A stretch of DNA of 49,865 nt from an uncultured Christensenellaceae bacterium (lineage in GTDB: Bacteria; Bacillota; Clostridia; Christensenellales; Aristaeellaceae), in NCBI GenBank assembly GCA_905234985.1, contig CAJOJQ010000023.1, positions 1 through 49,865 on the forward strand, written 5' to 3'. This document shows, piece after piece, positions 7,132-14,109 of this stretch (within the stretch, counting starts at the first letter, position 1; each line of letters opens with the position of its first letter). Below the pieces are notes generated by a model. The model made no database searches. It worked only from the letters and a program-made list of their open reading frames with translations, and was not told the DNA's origin. The position numbers and the translations under genes were made by a program.

Positions 7132-7209
7132 ATGAAGCGGCAGATGGCGATGTGTTGTTGTATGTGCGGCTCTTTGCGTCCGTCTCGCTGGGAGCTCTGT
7201 TTGCGGTGA
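7132..7209 (+). CDS. Cys-rich attenuation leader peptide
   Basis: A 25-residue peptide, MKRQMAMCCCMCGSLRPSR and a short tail, with an AAGGAG site 9 nt upstream. Three consecutive Cys codons (TGT TGT TGT), then Met and another Cys, make translation depend on charged tRNA-Cys. A terminator follows at 7240-7266 before the binding-protein gene. This is the layout of ribosome-mediated attenuation: stalling at the Cys run when cysteine is scarce would block the terminator. The peptide probably has no other role. A possible 29-codon frame at 7296-7385 after the terminator is weaker. Confidence 0.8.
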   Translation: MKRQMAMCCCMCGSLRPSRWELCLR

Positions 7210-7239
7210 ATCCGTATCGGAGCGGTTGATGCTTTCCCA

Positions 7240-7270
7240 AGGGCCGGACAAAACGCGTCCGGCTCTTTTC
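7240..7270 (+). terminator. Attenuator terminator ahead of the binding-protein gene
   Basis: Stem AGGGCCGGAC / GTCCGGCTCT (7240-7249 with 7257-7266, with one G-U pair), 7-nt loop, followed by TTTT. It lies between the Cys leader peptide and the 7403 gene, so transcription must read through it for expression. Confidence 0.82.
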
Positions 7271-7402
7271 ATTTACGCGGAAAGGAAGAACGAAGATGTT
7301 TCACATAAGCCGTGCCACGGACCGATGTTTCCCAATCTTAGAAAAAAGGAAACAGAATCCCCAAACAATGATTTGTGAAAAATGAAAGGAAGGTATCTCT
7401 CC

Positions 7403-8233
7403 ATGAAGAAGCTGAACAAGATTTTCGCGCTGACCCTGGCGCTGGCCCTCATTTTCTCCCTGACTGTTTCCGCCTCCGCGGAAGGCTATCGCACCCTGGA
7501 CGAAATCAAAGCCAGCGGCAAGCTGGTGATCGGCCTGTTCTCCGACAAGAAACCCTTCGGCTATATCGACGAATACGGCGAATATCAGGGCTATGACGTG
7601 TATCTGGCCCGGCGGCTGGCGGAAGACTTAGGCGTGGAGCTGGCGCCCGTTTCCCTGGACGCGCCCAACCGCATTGAATTCCTCCAGTCCTTCAAGGTGG
7701 ACATTGTGCTGGCGAACTTCACCTACACCGAAGACCGCGCCACCCAGGTAGATTTCGCCCTGCCCTATATGAAGGTAGCTTTAGGCGTGGTCAGCCCCGA
7801 CAGCGCGCTGATCACCGACGTGGAGCAGTTGAACGGCAAAACCCTGATCGTATCCAAGGGCACCACCGCTGAAACCTTCTTTGAGCAGAATTATCCCGAT
7901 GTGAAGCTGGCCAAGTACGACAGCTACACCGAAGCGTATATCGCGCTGCTGGATGGCCGGGGCGACGCCCTCTCCACCGATAACACGGAAGTGCTGGCCT
8001 GGGCCATTGAGAATCCCGGCTTCTCCGTGGGCATCGAATCCCTGGGCAGCCTGGACACCATCAATCCCGCCGTATCCCAGGGAAACGAAACGCTACTTGC
8101 CTGGATCAATGAAGAAATCGTGAAGCTGGGCACAGAAAACTTCTTCCATGCCGACTATGAAGCCACCCTGCGCGAAACCTACGGCGAAAACGCCGACGCG
8201 GACAGCCTGGTGGTGGAAGGCGGCGTGATCTGA
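7403..8233 (+). CDS. Cystine/amino-acid ABC substrate-binding protein
   Basis: A 276-residue secreted binding protein of family 3 (SBP_bac_3). Signal peptide at residues 1-26; mature start near EGYRTLDEIKASGKLVIGLF, typical of the family. Ligand-pocket elements include KPFGYIDEYGEYQGYDVYLA and EDRATQVDFALPY. ATG 7403 follows AAAGGAAGG; an in-frame ATG at 7382 lies upstream of it and is rejected. Control by a Cys-codon leader and an Rrf2-like operator argues for cystine or cysteine as substrate. No lipobox Cys is visible at the signal cleavage site, unusual for a Gram-positive binding protein. Confidence 0.9.
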   Translation: MKKLNKIFALTLALALIFSLTVSASAEGYRTLDEIKASGKLVIGLFSDKKPFGYIDEYGEYQGYDVYLARRLAEDLGVELAPVSLDAPNRIEFLQSFKVDIVLANFTYTEDRATQVDFALPYMKVALGVVSPDSALITDVEQLNGKTLIVSKGTTAETFFEQNYPDVKLAKYDSYTEAYIALLDGRGDALSTDNTEVLAWAIENPGFSVGIESLGSLDTINPAVSQGNETLLAWINEEIVKLGTENFFHADYEATLRETYGENADADSLVVEGGVI

Positions 8234-8245
8234 CAGACGCTTCCG

Positions 8246-8273
8246 GGCTGCATCGCGGCATCGGTGCAGCCCG
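8246..8273 (+). terminator. Hairpin after the binding-protein gene
   Basis: GGGCTGCA / TGCAGCCC stem with a 12-nt loop directly downstream of the stop. No T-run follows, so read-through into the tRNA-Cys gene 12 nt later is possible. Confidence 0.5.
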
Positions 8274-8284
8274 CTTCCCCGGAT

Positions 8285-8449
8285 GGTGCTGTAGCCAAAG
8301 GAGGTCACCGCTTGCGGTGACGAGCGAGAGCAAATGCATGCATTTGCCGAGCAAAGCCTCGCGTCATGAAAATGAGGCGAGGCCGATGCAGGGAAGGTCA
8401 AGGTCTGCAAAACCTTTATTCCCCGGTTCGATTCCGGGCAGCACCTCCA
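8285..8449 (+). tRNA. tRNA-Cys(GCA) interrupted in the D-loop by about 90 nt
   Basis: Acceptor stem GGTGCTG (8285-8291) pairs with CAGCACC (8439-8445), followed by T and an encoded CCA. The anticodon arm AAGGT-CTGCAAA-ACCTT (anticodon GCA at 8407-8409) and T-arm CCCGG-TTCGATT-CCGGG are intact. D-stem GCC (8294-8296) can pair with GGT (8396-8398), but the D-loop is about 99 nt instead of 8-9. The gene therefore spans 165 nt rather than about 75. All parts needed for function flank the insert. It is either a dead gene, a tRNA with a giant D-arm, or one that is spliced by an unknown route. Confidence 0.8.
8303..8391 (+). mobile_element. Structured insertion inside tRNA-Cys
   Basis: About 90 nt made of three hairpins: GTCACCG/CGGTGAC (8304-8321), the perfect palindrome GCAAATGCATGCATTTGC (8330-8347), and GCCTCGC-N-TCAT/ATGA-N-GCGAGGC closed by a GAAA loop (8356-8383). 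It is flanked by imperfect 12-bp direct repeats, CAAAGGAGGTCA (8296-8307) and CAGGGAAGGTCA (8389-8400). It is far too short for a known group I or II intron and encodes nothing. A short palindromic repeat or MITE-like insertion is the simplest reading. Confidence 0.6.
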
Positions 8450-8463
8450 AGCGCAAGCTGAAC

Positions 8464-8508
8464 ATGAACAAATCGGATGCGGCGATGAACCACATCCGAT
8501 TTGTTCAT
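8464..8508. terminator. Bidirectional terminator between tRNA-Cys and Rrf2 gene
   Basis: A perfect 16-bp stem (8464-8479 with 8493-8508; ATGAACAAATCGGATG and complement), 13-nt loop. T-richness is modest on both sides. It separates the convergent tRNA-Cys and Rrf2 genes. Confidence 0.75.
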
Positions 8509-8520
8509 TCTTCGGTCGGG

Positions 8521-8967
8521 TCAATCCGGCACCGGCATATCTTCCAATTCAGGCTGGGGCAAAGCCTGATCGATCAGGCTTTGCAGCGTGATTCCGCCCA
8601 AATAGTCGGTCATGACCCGATTGAGGCCCTCCCACATGGACAGCGTCATACAAAAGCCGCATCGCTCACAAAGGTTTGGGGCTGTTTCCAGGCATTGAAC
8701 CGGGGCCAGGGATCCTTCCAGGATTTTCAGCACCTGGAGCGCCGTGACATCCTGGGCCTTTGGAATCAGCTTATACCCGCCCTGGCGTCCGCGGGCAGCC
8801 AGAAGCAAACCAGCCTGACTTAACTGCATCCCGATCTGATCCCCATATTTTTTGGAAATCTGCTGGCGACGAGCAATATCCTTCATTGCTACAAAACCAT
8901 GATCCTGATGCATGGCAATATCCAAAATGATTCGGAGCGCATAGCGGCCGCGGGTAGAAATTTTCAT
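8521..8967 (-). CDS. Rrf2-family transcription regulator with four-Cys cluster
   Basis: A 148-residue Rrf2 regulator. The winged HTH covers residues 1-70: MKISTRGRYALRIILDIA start, the ISKKYGDQIGMQLSQAGLL recognition region and the GRQGGYKL wing. Cysteines at 92, 100, 103 and 106 (C-x7-C-x2-C-x2-C) could bind an Fe-S cluster or sense redox, as in IscR/CymR relatives. AAGGAGG precedes the ATG. It sits between the cystine locus and the iron operon, and shared operators near metY and the cystine-binding-protein gene make it the likely sulfur-regulon controller (inference). Confidence 0.9.
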   Translation of the reverse strand: MKISTRGRYALRIILDIAMHQDHGFVAMKDIARRQQISKKYGDQIGMQLSQAGLLLAARGRQGGYKLIPKAQDVTALQVLKILEGSLAPVQCLETAPNLCERCGFCMTLSMWEGLNRVMTDYLGGITLQSLIDQALPQPELEDMPVPD

Positions 8968-8990
8968 AGGTCATTCCTCCTTCTCGGCCT

Positions 8991-9019
8991 ATTGTACAGC
9001 AAATCTATGGACAATTCAA
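8991..9019 (-). promoter_or_regulatory. Promoter of the Rrf2 gene
   Basis: Minus strand TTGAAT (9014-9019), 17-nt spacer, TACAAT (8991-8996), 23 nt ahead of the start codon. I see no good match to the CCYACTA-type operator here, so autoregulation is not supported. Confidence 0.7.
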
Positions 9020-9117
9020 GTATAAAATGTTTTTGTCTTCTTTTGGGATAAATTGAATAATCAAAACAGCCCTGGCGTTGAATTTTGCTGGGGCTGCCAT
9101 TTATTTGCTCCCTTAAA

Positions 9118-9147
9118 GGAGGCGCGGGCGAGTTTTCCCGCGCCTCC
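9118..9147. terminator. Terminator of the feo operon
   Basis: An 11-bp GC stem GGAGGCGCGGG / CCCGCGCCTCC with an 8-nt loop, followed on the minus strand by TTTAAGG. It lies 7 nt beyond the stop of the last feo gene. Confidence 0.8.
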
Positions 9148-9153
9148 AAAGCA

Positions 9154-9327
9154 TTACGGCTGTTTATGGCAAGATGAGGCCATGGGGCAACAACCGCAGT
9201 TCCCGCCGCAGGAGGACTTGCCCTGCCTTTTTAGCCTGCGCAGCCTTACGACGATCAGCATGACGATGCCGACAAGCAACAAACTGACGGCGAGGGTTCC
9301 CGCGTTTTCCGCGATCCAACTGAACAT
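9154..9327 (-). CDS. FeoB-associated Cys-rich membrane peptide
   Basis: A 57-residue peptide. Residues 10-28 form one transmembrane helix (TLAVSLLLVGIVMLIVV), followed by a basic stretch (RLRRLKRQGK) and a Cys-rich tail (SCGGNCGCCPMASSCHKQP). This matches the small FeoB-associated Cys-rich protein family that follows feoB in many Clostridia. GGAAGG lies upstream of the ATG, inside the feoB end region; the two genes are 4 nt apart. It likely helps deliver or gate ferrous iron at FeoB. Confidence 0.88.
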   Translation of the reverse strand: MFSWIAENAGTLAVSLLLVGIVMLIVVRLRRLKRQGKSSCGGNCGCCPMASSCHKQP

Positions 9328-9331
9328 ATCT

Positions 9332-11768
9332 TCATACCTTCCTTGTCAGCTTTGTGGCCTCTTGGTACTTTTTGAAGAACAGCATGTAGATCATCCCGCC
9401 CAATACAGCGAAGGCAGCAATCAGGCCGATGACGTTCACATTTCCTGTGAACAGCCCGCCGAATTGATAAATCATGAGGCTCACAGCGTAGGCAAAGCCG
9501 CACTGATAGGCGATGGCGAACCAGGTCCAGCCCGCGTTGTTCATCTCCCGCTTGATGGCGCCGATGGCCGCGAAGCAGGGCGCGCACAAGAGGTTAAATA
9601 CCAGGAAGGCATAGGCGGCGATGCCGGTGAAGGCCGCGGCCAGATTGGCATAGGTTTCTGTGCCGCCATAGAGGATGCCCATGGTGCCCACGATGTTTTC
9701 CTTGGCGATCAGGCCCGTGATGGAAGCAACTGTTGCCTGCCAGGTGCCGAAGCCCAACGGGGCAAAGATCCAGGCGATGAGATTGCCGATCCGGGCCAGG
9801 ATGGACGATTCCAGCTCCTCTTCTTCCAGCATCCGGAACGCTCCATCCGCGACACCGAAACGGCTTAAGAACCAGACCAGGATGGTGGAAAGCAGGATGA
9901 TGGTGCCGGCTTTTTTGATGAAGCTCCATCCGCGTTCCCACATGGAGCGGAGGACGTTGGGCAGAGTGGGCCAGTGATAGGCGGGAAGCTCCATCACGAA
10001 AGGCGCAGGCTCACCGGCGAAGCGGCGGGTCTTTTTCAGCATGATGCCGCTGATGATAATGGCCGCCATGCCGATGAAGTATGCGCTGGTGGCCACCCAA
10101 GCCGACTTGTGGAAGATAGCCCCGGCGATCATGGCGATGAAGGGCACCTTGGCCCCGCAGGGGATGAAGGTGGTGGTCATGATGGTCATGCGCCGGTCGC
10201 GCTCGTTCTCAATGGTGCGGCTGGCCATGATGCCGGGCACGCCGCAGCCCACGCCGATGAGCATGGGGATGAAGGATTTGCCGGACAGGCCAAACTTACG
10301 GAAGATGCGATCCAGAACGAAGGCAATACGGGCCATGTAGCCGCAGGCTTCCAGGAAAGCCAGCAGGAAGAACAGCACCAGCATCTGGGGCACGAAGCCC
10401 AGCACCGCACCGACGCCCGCCACGATGCCGTCCAGGATCAGACCCTTGAGCCAGTCCGCCGCGTTGATGGCGTCCAGGCCGTTTTCGATCAGCACGGGGA
10501 TGCCGGGCACCCACGTGCCAAAGCCCTCCGCAGGGTCAGGTTCGCCGGCAATATACTTTTGTGCAGCCTCTTCCAAGTCGGCGCGTCCGGCGGAAAGCGT
10601 TTCCGTTTCCAGGGTTTCTTCATCCTGAACAATGTATTCCACTGTGGCGTCCGCAGGCACGGCAGCCAGCAGGGCCGTCATGGAAGCCGCAGCGTCTTCC
10701 TCGTCCAGCTCCACCTCATACTTTTCCGCAAAGGCTTCGACAATGGCATTGGTGTCGCCATATTCCTCCACTGCCTCGTCATAAGCGGCGCGGCCATTAC
10801 CGAAGAGGAAATACCCGTCCCCGAACAGTCCATCGTTTGCCCAGTCCGTAGCAGGTGCGCCTACCGCCACCATAGCGATCCAGTATACCAGGAACATGAC
10901 CAAGGCGAAAATCGGCAGGCCCAGAAAACGGTTGGTGACTACCTTGTCGATCTTGTCCGACGCGCTCAAGTTCCCCGCGTTATGCTTGCGGTAGCAGGAC
11001 TTGATCACCTGGGCGATATACACATATCGCTCGTTGGTGATGATGCTCTCCGCATCGTCGTCCAGTTCCTTTTCGGCGGCAGCAATATCGGATTCAATAT
11101 GCTTCATGGTTTCCGGGGCGATGTTCAGCTGCTCCAGCACCTTGTCGTCCCGCTCGAACACCTTGATGGCATACCAACGCTGCTGTTCTTCGGGTAAACC
11201 ATGAACAATGGCTTCCTCGATGTGGGCCAGGGCGTGCTCCACCGGGCCGGAGAAGGTATGCTGGGGCACGGTTTTGGCCCCTTTCGCCGCCTGAATGGCT
11301 GTCTCTGCCGCTTCCATGACGCCGGTTCCCTTGAGTGCGGAGATTTCCACCACCTTGCAGCCCAGCTGTTTTGCAAGGTCCGCCGTGTTCAGCTTATCGC
11401 CGTTCTTCTTCACCACGTCCATCATATTGATGGCCACCACCACGGGAATACCCAACTCTACCAATTGGGTGGTCAGGTACAAGTTGCGTTCCAGGTTGGT
11501 GCCGTCAATGATATTCAGAATGGCGTCAGGCCGTTCGTTGATCAGATAATTGCGGGCCACTACCTCTTCCAGGGTGTAGGGGGACAGGCTGTAAATACCC
11601 GGCAGGTCGGTGATCGTGATGCCCTCGTGCTTTTTCAGCTTGCCTTCCTTCTTTATCCACTGTAACGCCGGGCCAGTTGCCAACGAACTGATTGGAGCCG
11701 GTCAGGGCGTTGAACAGGGTCGTTTTCCCGCTGTTTGGGTTTCCCGCCAAGGCGATTTTGATGTCCAT
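9332..11768 (-). pseudogene. feoB: feoB, ferrous iron transporter, with a +1 frameshift
   Basis: The start at 11768 has AGGAGG upstream. The N-terminus carries the G1 motif [16 protein letters not shown] and the G2 region NWPGVTVDK. Near 11654-11660 the frame breaks: after VTVDK the family's [18 protein letters not shown] continues one base ahead. The rest is complete (G3 DLPG, G4 NMMD, about eight membrane helices, the SRTIENERDRRM gating region, C-terminus at 9332), over 800 residues in all, including the long acidic insert common in clostridial FeoB. One extra base in AAAGAAGG explains it: sequence error, mutation, or recoding. Fe(II) uptake across the membrane is the family role. Confidence 0.88.
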
Positions 11769-11798
11769 GGTGTTATGTTCCTCCTGCAATCAGTTATA

Positions 11799-11814
11799 GT
11801 TAGTTTTAACTAAC
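11799..11814. promoter_or_regulatory. GTTAG-N6-CTAAC operator between feoA and feoB
   Basis: GTTAG-TTTTAA-CTAAC, 16 bp, in the 62-bp gap ahead of feoB. On the minus strand CTAAC runs straight into TATAAC, a possible -10, as at the operon promoter. It suggests separate iron-responsive initiation for feoB. Confidence 0.7.
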
Positions 11815-11830
11815 AATTGTTCAAAAAAAT

Positions 11831-12052
11831 TTACTCAACTTCAATGCTTTCGGCATCCGCTTTACGAATGGACAATTCATATCCGCGCACCGTGATTTCG
11901 ATCGGATCACCCAACGGAGCCACCTTGCGCACGAAGATTTCCACGCCCTTTGTAATGCCCATGTCCATGATCCTGCGCTTCACCGCACCTTCGCCATGGA
12001 TTTTGACCACCTTAGCCTTGCCACCCACCGGCACTTCTCTCAGGTTATTCAT
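11831..12052 (-). CDS. feoA: FeoA, second of two
   Basis: A 73-residue cytoplasmic SH3-like FeoA: MNNLREVPVGGKAKVVKI, the RRIMDMGITKGVEIFV core and the GYELSIRKADAESIEV ending are typical. ATG 12052 follows GGAGGAAGG; the frame extends upstream to 12070 without a site. FeoA proteins bind the FeoB G-domain and adjust transport. It lies 19 bp after the first feoA. Confidence 0.92.
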   Translation of the reverse strand: MNNLREVPVGGKAKVVKIHGEGAVKRRIMDMGITKGVEIFVRKVAPLGDPIEITVRGYELSIRKADAESIEVE

Positions 12053-12071
12053 TCCTTCCTCCGCCTCCATC

Positions 12072-12284
12072 TTAAATCATGATTTTGCGGGCCATTTCAT
12101 CGTTGACGGCCACGCGGGATTCCTTCACCTTCACGATTACATTGCCGTTCATGGCCGTGATCACCGTCACATTGCTACCCACCACGAACCCCAGATTTTC
12201 CAGGTGCTTTTTCACTTCCGGACTTCCGCCGATCCTTCGGATGACGGATTCTTCCCCAGGTGTCGCATAGCTTAATGGCATCAT
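12072..12284 (-). CDS. feoA: FeoA, first of two
   Basis: A 70-residue FeoA domain protein (start MMPLSYATPGEESVIRRIGG, core HLENLGFVVGSNVTVI, end SRVAVNDEMARKIMI). The start at 12284 is chosen for the GGAGGGGG site just upstream. It differs clearly in sequence from the second FeoA, so the pair is an old duplication, common in clostridial feo operons. Confidence 0.9.
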   Translation of the reverse strand: MMPLSYATPGEESVIRRIGGSPEVKKHLENLGFVVGSNVTVITAMNGNVIVKVKESRVAVNDEMARKIMI

Positions 12285-12329
12285 CCTGCCCCCTCCCATC
12301 CGATAGAATACGCTCAGTCATCCGCAGAT

Positions 12330-12345
12330 GTTAGGGTTGGCTAAC
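12330..12345. promoter_or_regulatory. Second iron-type operator, downstream of feo promoter
   Basis: GTTAG-GGTTGG-CTAAC. It is embedded in a larger perfect inverted repeat (CCGCAGA outside, GTTAG inside), about 20 nt downstream of the -10. Confidence 0.75.
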
Positions 12346-12358
12346 CTCTGCGGTTCAT

Positions 12359-12387
12359 ATTATAGTTAGAGGTTTCTAACATGTCAA
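12359..12387 (-). promoter_or_regulatory. feo operon promoter with operator filling the spacer
   Basis: Minus strand: TTGACA (12382-12387), 17-nt spacer, TATAAT (12359-12364), a consensus promoter. The spacer contains GTTAG-N6-CTAAC (12365-12380), so a bound repressor would exclude RNA polymerase. The motif resembles half-sites of DtxR/IdeR-type metal repressors (TTAGG-CTAA); the protein is not in this window. Confidence 0.85.
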
Positions 12388-12466
12388 GCCTTTTTTTCAT
12401 TTATTTTGAAATTTATTGGTTCAATGCAAAAGTTTGTATCTCTATCATTTCTCTGTATGTATCCCT

Positions 12467-12813
12467 TCATTTTACACACCTGAATGTAGCGATCCCCTCC
12501 ACGCTGAAAACTGCGGCTTTCGCATACATTTTTCCCAGCCGTTCCCGCAGACTGTCTTTCGTTTCATAAGGCGGGGTGAAAAAACCTTTGGGTTGATCCA
12601 GCCTGCGGTAATAGCATTGCGCAGGGCGGTTTCAGGCAGGCGCAGGTACATGGAAAGAAAGCCTTCCATGCCTGATTTACTTGCGTCATGCACATCCCAG
12701 CCCAGCAGCATATCGCCCGCCAGCACCATCAGCGCGGCGAAAATGCCCAGCTTCAGCAGATGCCGGATACGAGGCCGATCAAGTGGGTTTTCATTTGGAG
12801 TACGAACATTCAC
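12467..12813 (-). pseudogene. Broken membrane-protein gene fused to another gene's tail
   Basis: GTG 12813 has AAGGAGG 8 nt upstream. The first 60 or so residues (one helix IFAALMVLAGDMLLGW, then EGFLSMYLRLPETAL) look like the start of a DUF6796-type membrane protein. Beyond about residue 65 the frame yields an unlikely basic tail, while a different frame over the same DNA reads convincingly (GFFTPPYETKDSLRERLGK, MYAKAAVFSVEGIATFRCVK) to a TGA at 12467. I read this as a deletion scar joining two genes. Iron-type operators at 12834 and 13100 still flank it. Confidence 0.5.
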
Positions 12814-12833
12814 GTTCTGTTACCTCCTTGAAT

Positions 12834-12849
12834 GTTAGATATACTTAAC
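12834..12849. promoter_or_regulatory. Iron-type operator, one mismatch
   Basis: GTTAG-ATATAC-TTAAC: a near match to the GTTAG-N6-CTAAC motif, immediately ahead of the ribosome-binding site of the broken membrane-protein gene. Confidence 0.5.
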
Positions 12850-12894
12850 CGATATTCAAAAAATAAGACAATTACAAAGGCTTTTCTCCCATTT

Positions 12895-13060
12895 TTATGT
12901 GTCCGATTTCTGCCGATCAGGCTTCACCGCATTCTCCGGAACAGCCCATGAGCGCCCCAAACGTTCGCAGATAGGAACACGCCCTTCCAAGATGTAGTGA
13001 TTAACGGATCGAGATGCCCCATTTTTTCGCCGTCTTACTGACGGATCAATAACCTTTTAT
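12895..13060 (-). pseudogene. Relic of a small HTH (MerR/excisionase-like) gene
   Basis: No open frame remains, but translated pieces join into a recognisable protein: a SVSKTAKKWGISIR segment in one frame (with a stop just before and just after) and NHYILEGRVPICERLGRSWA then VPENAVKPDRQKSD to a TAA at 12895 in another. GGAGGAGAG near 13061-13069 would be its ribosome-binding site. At least two stops and one frameshift mark it as decayed. The intact family binds DNA as a small winged HTH. Confidence 0.7.
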
Positions 13061-13099
13061 TCTCTCCTCCGACTTTTGTTTTGCCGGTTTAATGTGTAA

Positions 13100-13149
13100 G
13101 TTAGCAATTACTAACGTCTACATTATATTCCAAATGCGGCGGAAATCAA
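13100..13149 (-). promoter_or_regulatory. Promoter and iron-type operator facing the gene debris
   Basis: Minus strand TTGATT (13144-13149), 16-nt spacer, TATAAT (13122-13127), then GTTAG-CAATTA-CTAAC at 13100-13115 just downstream. A complete regulated promoter still points at the two broken genes. Confidence 0.65.
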
Positions 13150-13212
13150 GTGGGAAATTGAAGAAAACAGATAATACGTGATAATTTCTCCTTCACTGTG
13201 AGCCGAGTATTC

Positions 13213-14082
13213 TTATCCGAAAAGCCTTTCTGTCAGTTCGTCATGAATGACCTGCCGAACCTGGGGACTCCAGAAATTGCCTTCGTGTTCAGCGTCATCC
13301 ACGTAATACGCCCGAACGTCCGCTTTGGCCGTAAGCAGACTTTGATACATTTTCTCCATCTGTTCGCAGGGGACCACCGGATCCCCGGAACCGTGGAACA
13401 GCAGGAAGGAGGGGTACGCTTTGCCGGGTTCAACCTGCAGGGCGGGGCTGAACTGCCTGAGCTTTTCGGGCCATTCCCCTTTGTCCGGCCCCAGCATCCT
13501 GTTTAAGCGTTCCTCCGCATTTGCCTTGTCCTTTTCCAGCCTTTGCTTAAACAGCGTCACCAGCTCCATGGGGCCGAAGCAGGATACCACGGCGCAAACG
13601 GCGTCGCTTTCTTCCGGTAATTCCGCTGTGCGGTAGCGGGGGTCGTCGCCCGTCAGGCCCAGCAGGCATACCGTATTGCCGCCCGAGGAAGTGCCGAACG
13701 CGGCCACTTTTTCTTTCTTGATGTTGTATTCCTCCGCGTGTGCCCGCAGAAAACGAATGGCGCATTTCACATCCTGCAAATAAGCCGGGAAGGCATAGCC
13801 ATCCACCGTGCTGCGGTGGCACACGGTGGCGACGGCGATCCCTTCCTCCGCGAAACGGGACAGCATGGGCAGTTCATAATCCAGATTGGGCGTGGTCCAG
13901 CCGCTGCCCTGTACAAAAACGATCAGGGGGGTGGGTTCCACAGGCCCGCGCCGGTCCCGATGCGCCCAGGGCAGCGCCAGGGTCAAGGTTTGTCCATTTT
14001 CGGAATACACGATGTGCTGTTTAAGTTCCGCCTGCCCTGTCAGCAGCGAATTCATGGGCAGATGGCCGATCGAAGGGATCAT
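13213..14082 (-). CDS. Alpha/beta-hydrolase, probable carbohydrate esterase
   Basis: A 289-residue alpha/beta-hydrolase without signal peptide, of the BD-FAE/acetyl-xylan-esterase-like group. Catalytic triad candidates: Ser132 in GTSSG, Asp234 in FHGSGDPVV, His266 in DDAEHEG. The oxyanion region is FVQGSGW where relatives have HGGGW. An AGGAGG site precedes the ATG. It is the last gene of the glycan operon, 27 bp after GH30, so it probably removes acyl groups from imported oligosaccharides inside the cell. Confidence 0.82.
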   Translation of the reverse strand: MIPSIGHLPMNSLLTGQAELKQHIVYSENGQTLTLALPWAHRDRRGPVEPTPLIVFVQGSGWTTPNLDYELPMLSRFAEEGIAVATVCHRSTVDGYAFPAYLQDVKCAIRFLRAHAEEYNIKKEKVAAFGTSSGGNTVCLLGLTGDDPRYRTAELPEESDAVCAVVSCFGPMELVTLFKQRLEKDKANAEERLNRMLGPDKGEWPEKLRQFSPALQVEPGKAYPSFLLFHGSGDPVVPCEQMEKMYQSLLTAKADVRAYYVDDAEHEGNFWSPQVRQVIHDELTERLFG

Positions 14083-14109
14083 AATAAGCAGCCTCCTTGA
14101 TAAACTGAC

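Noticed and set aside
8303..8391. Group I or group II intron in tRNA-Cys
   Set aside because: Far too short for a catalytic core, no intron-encoded protein, and located in the D-loop rather than the anticodon loop.
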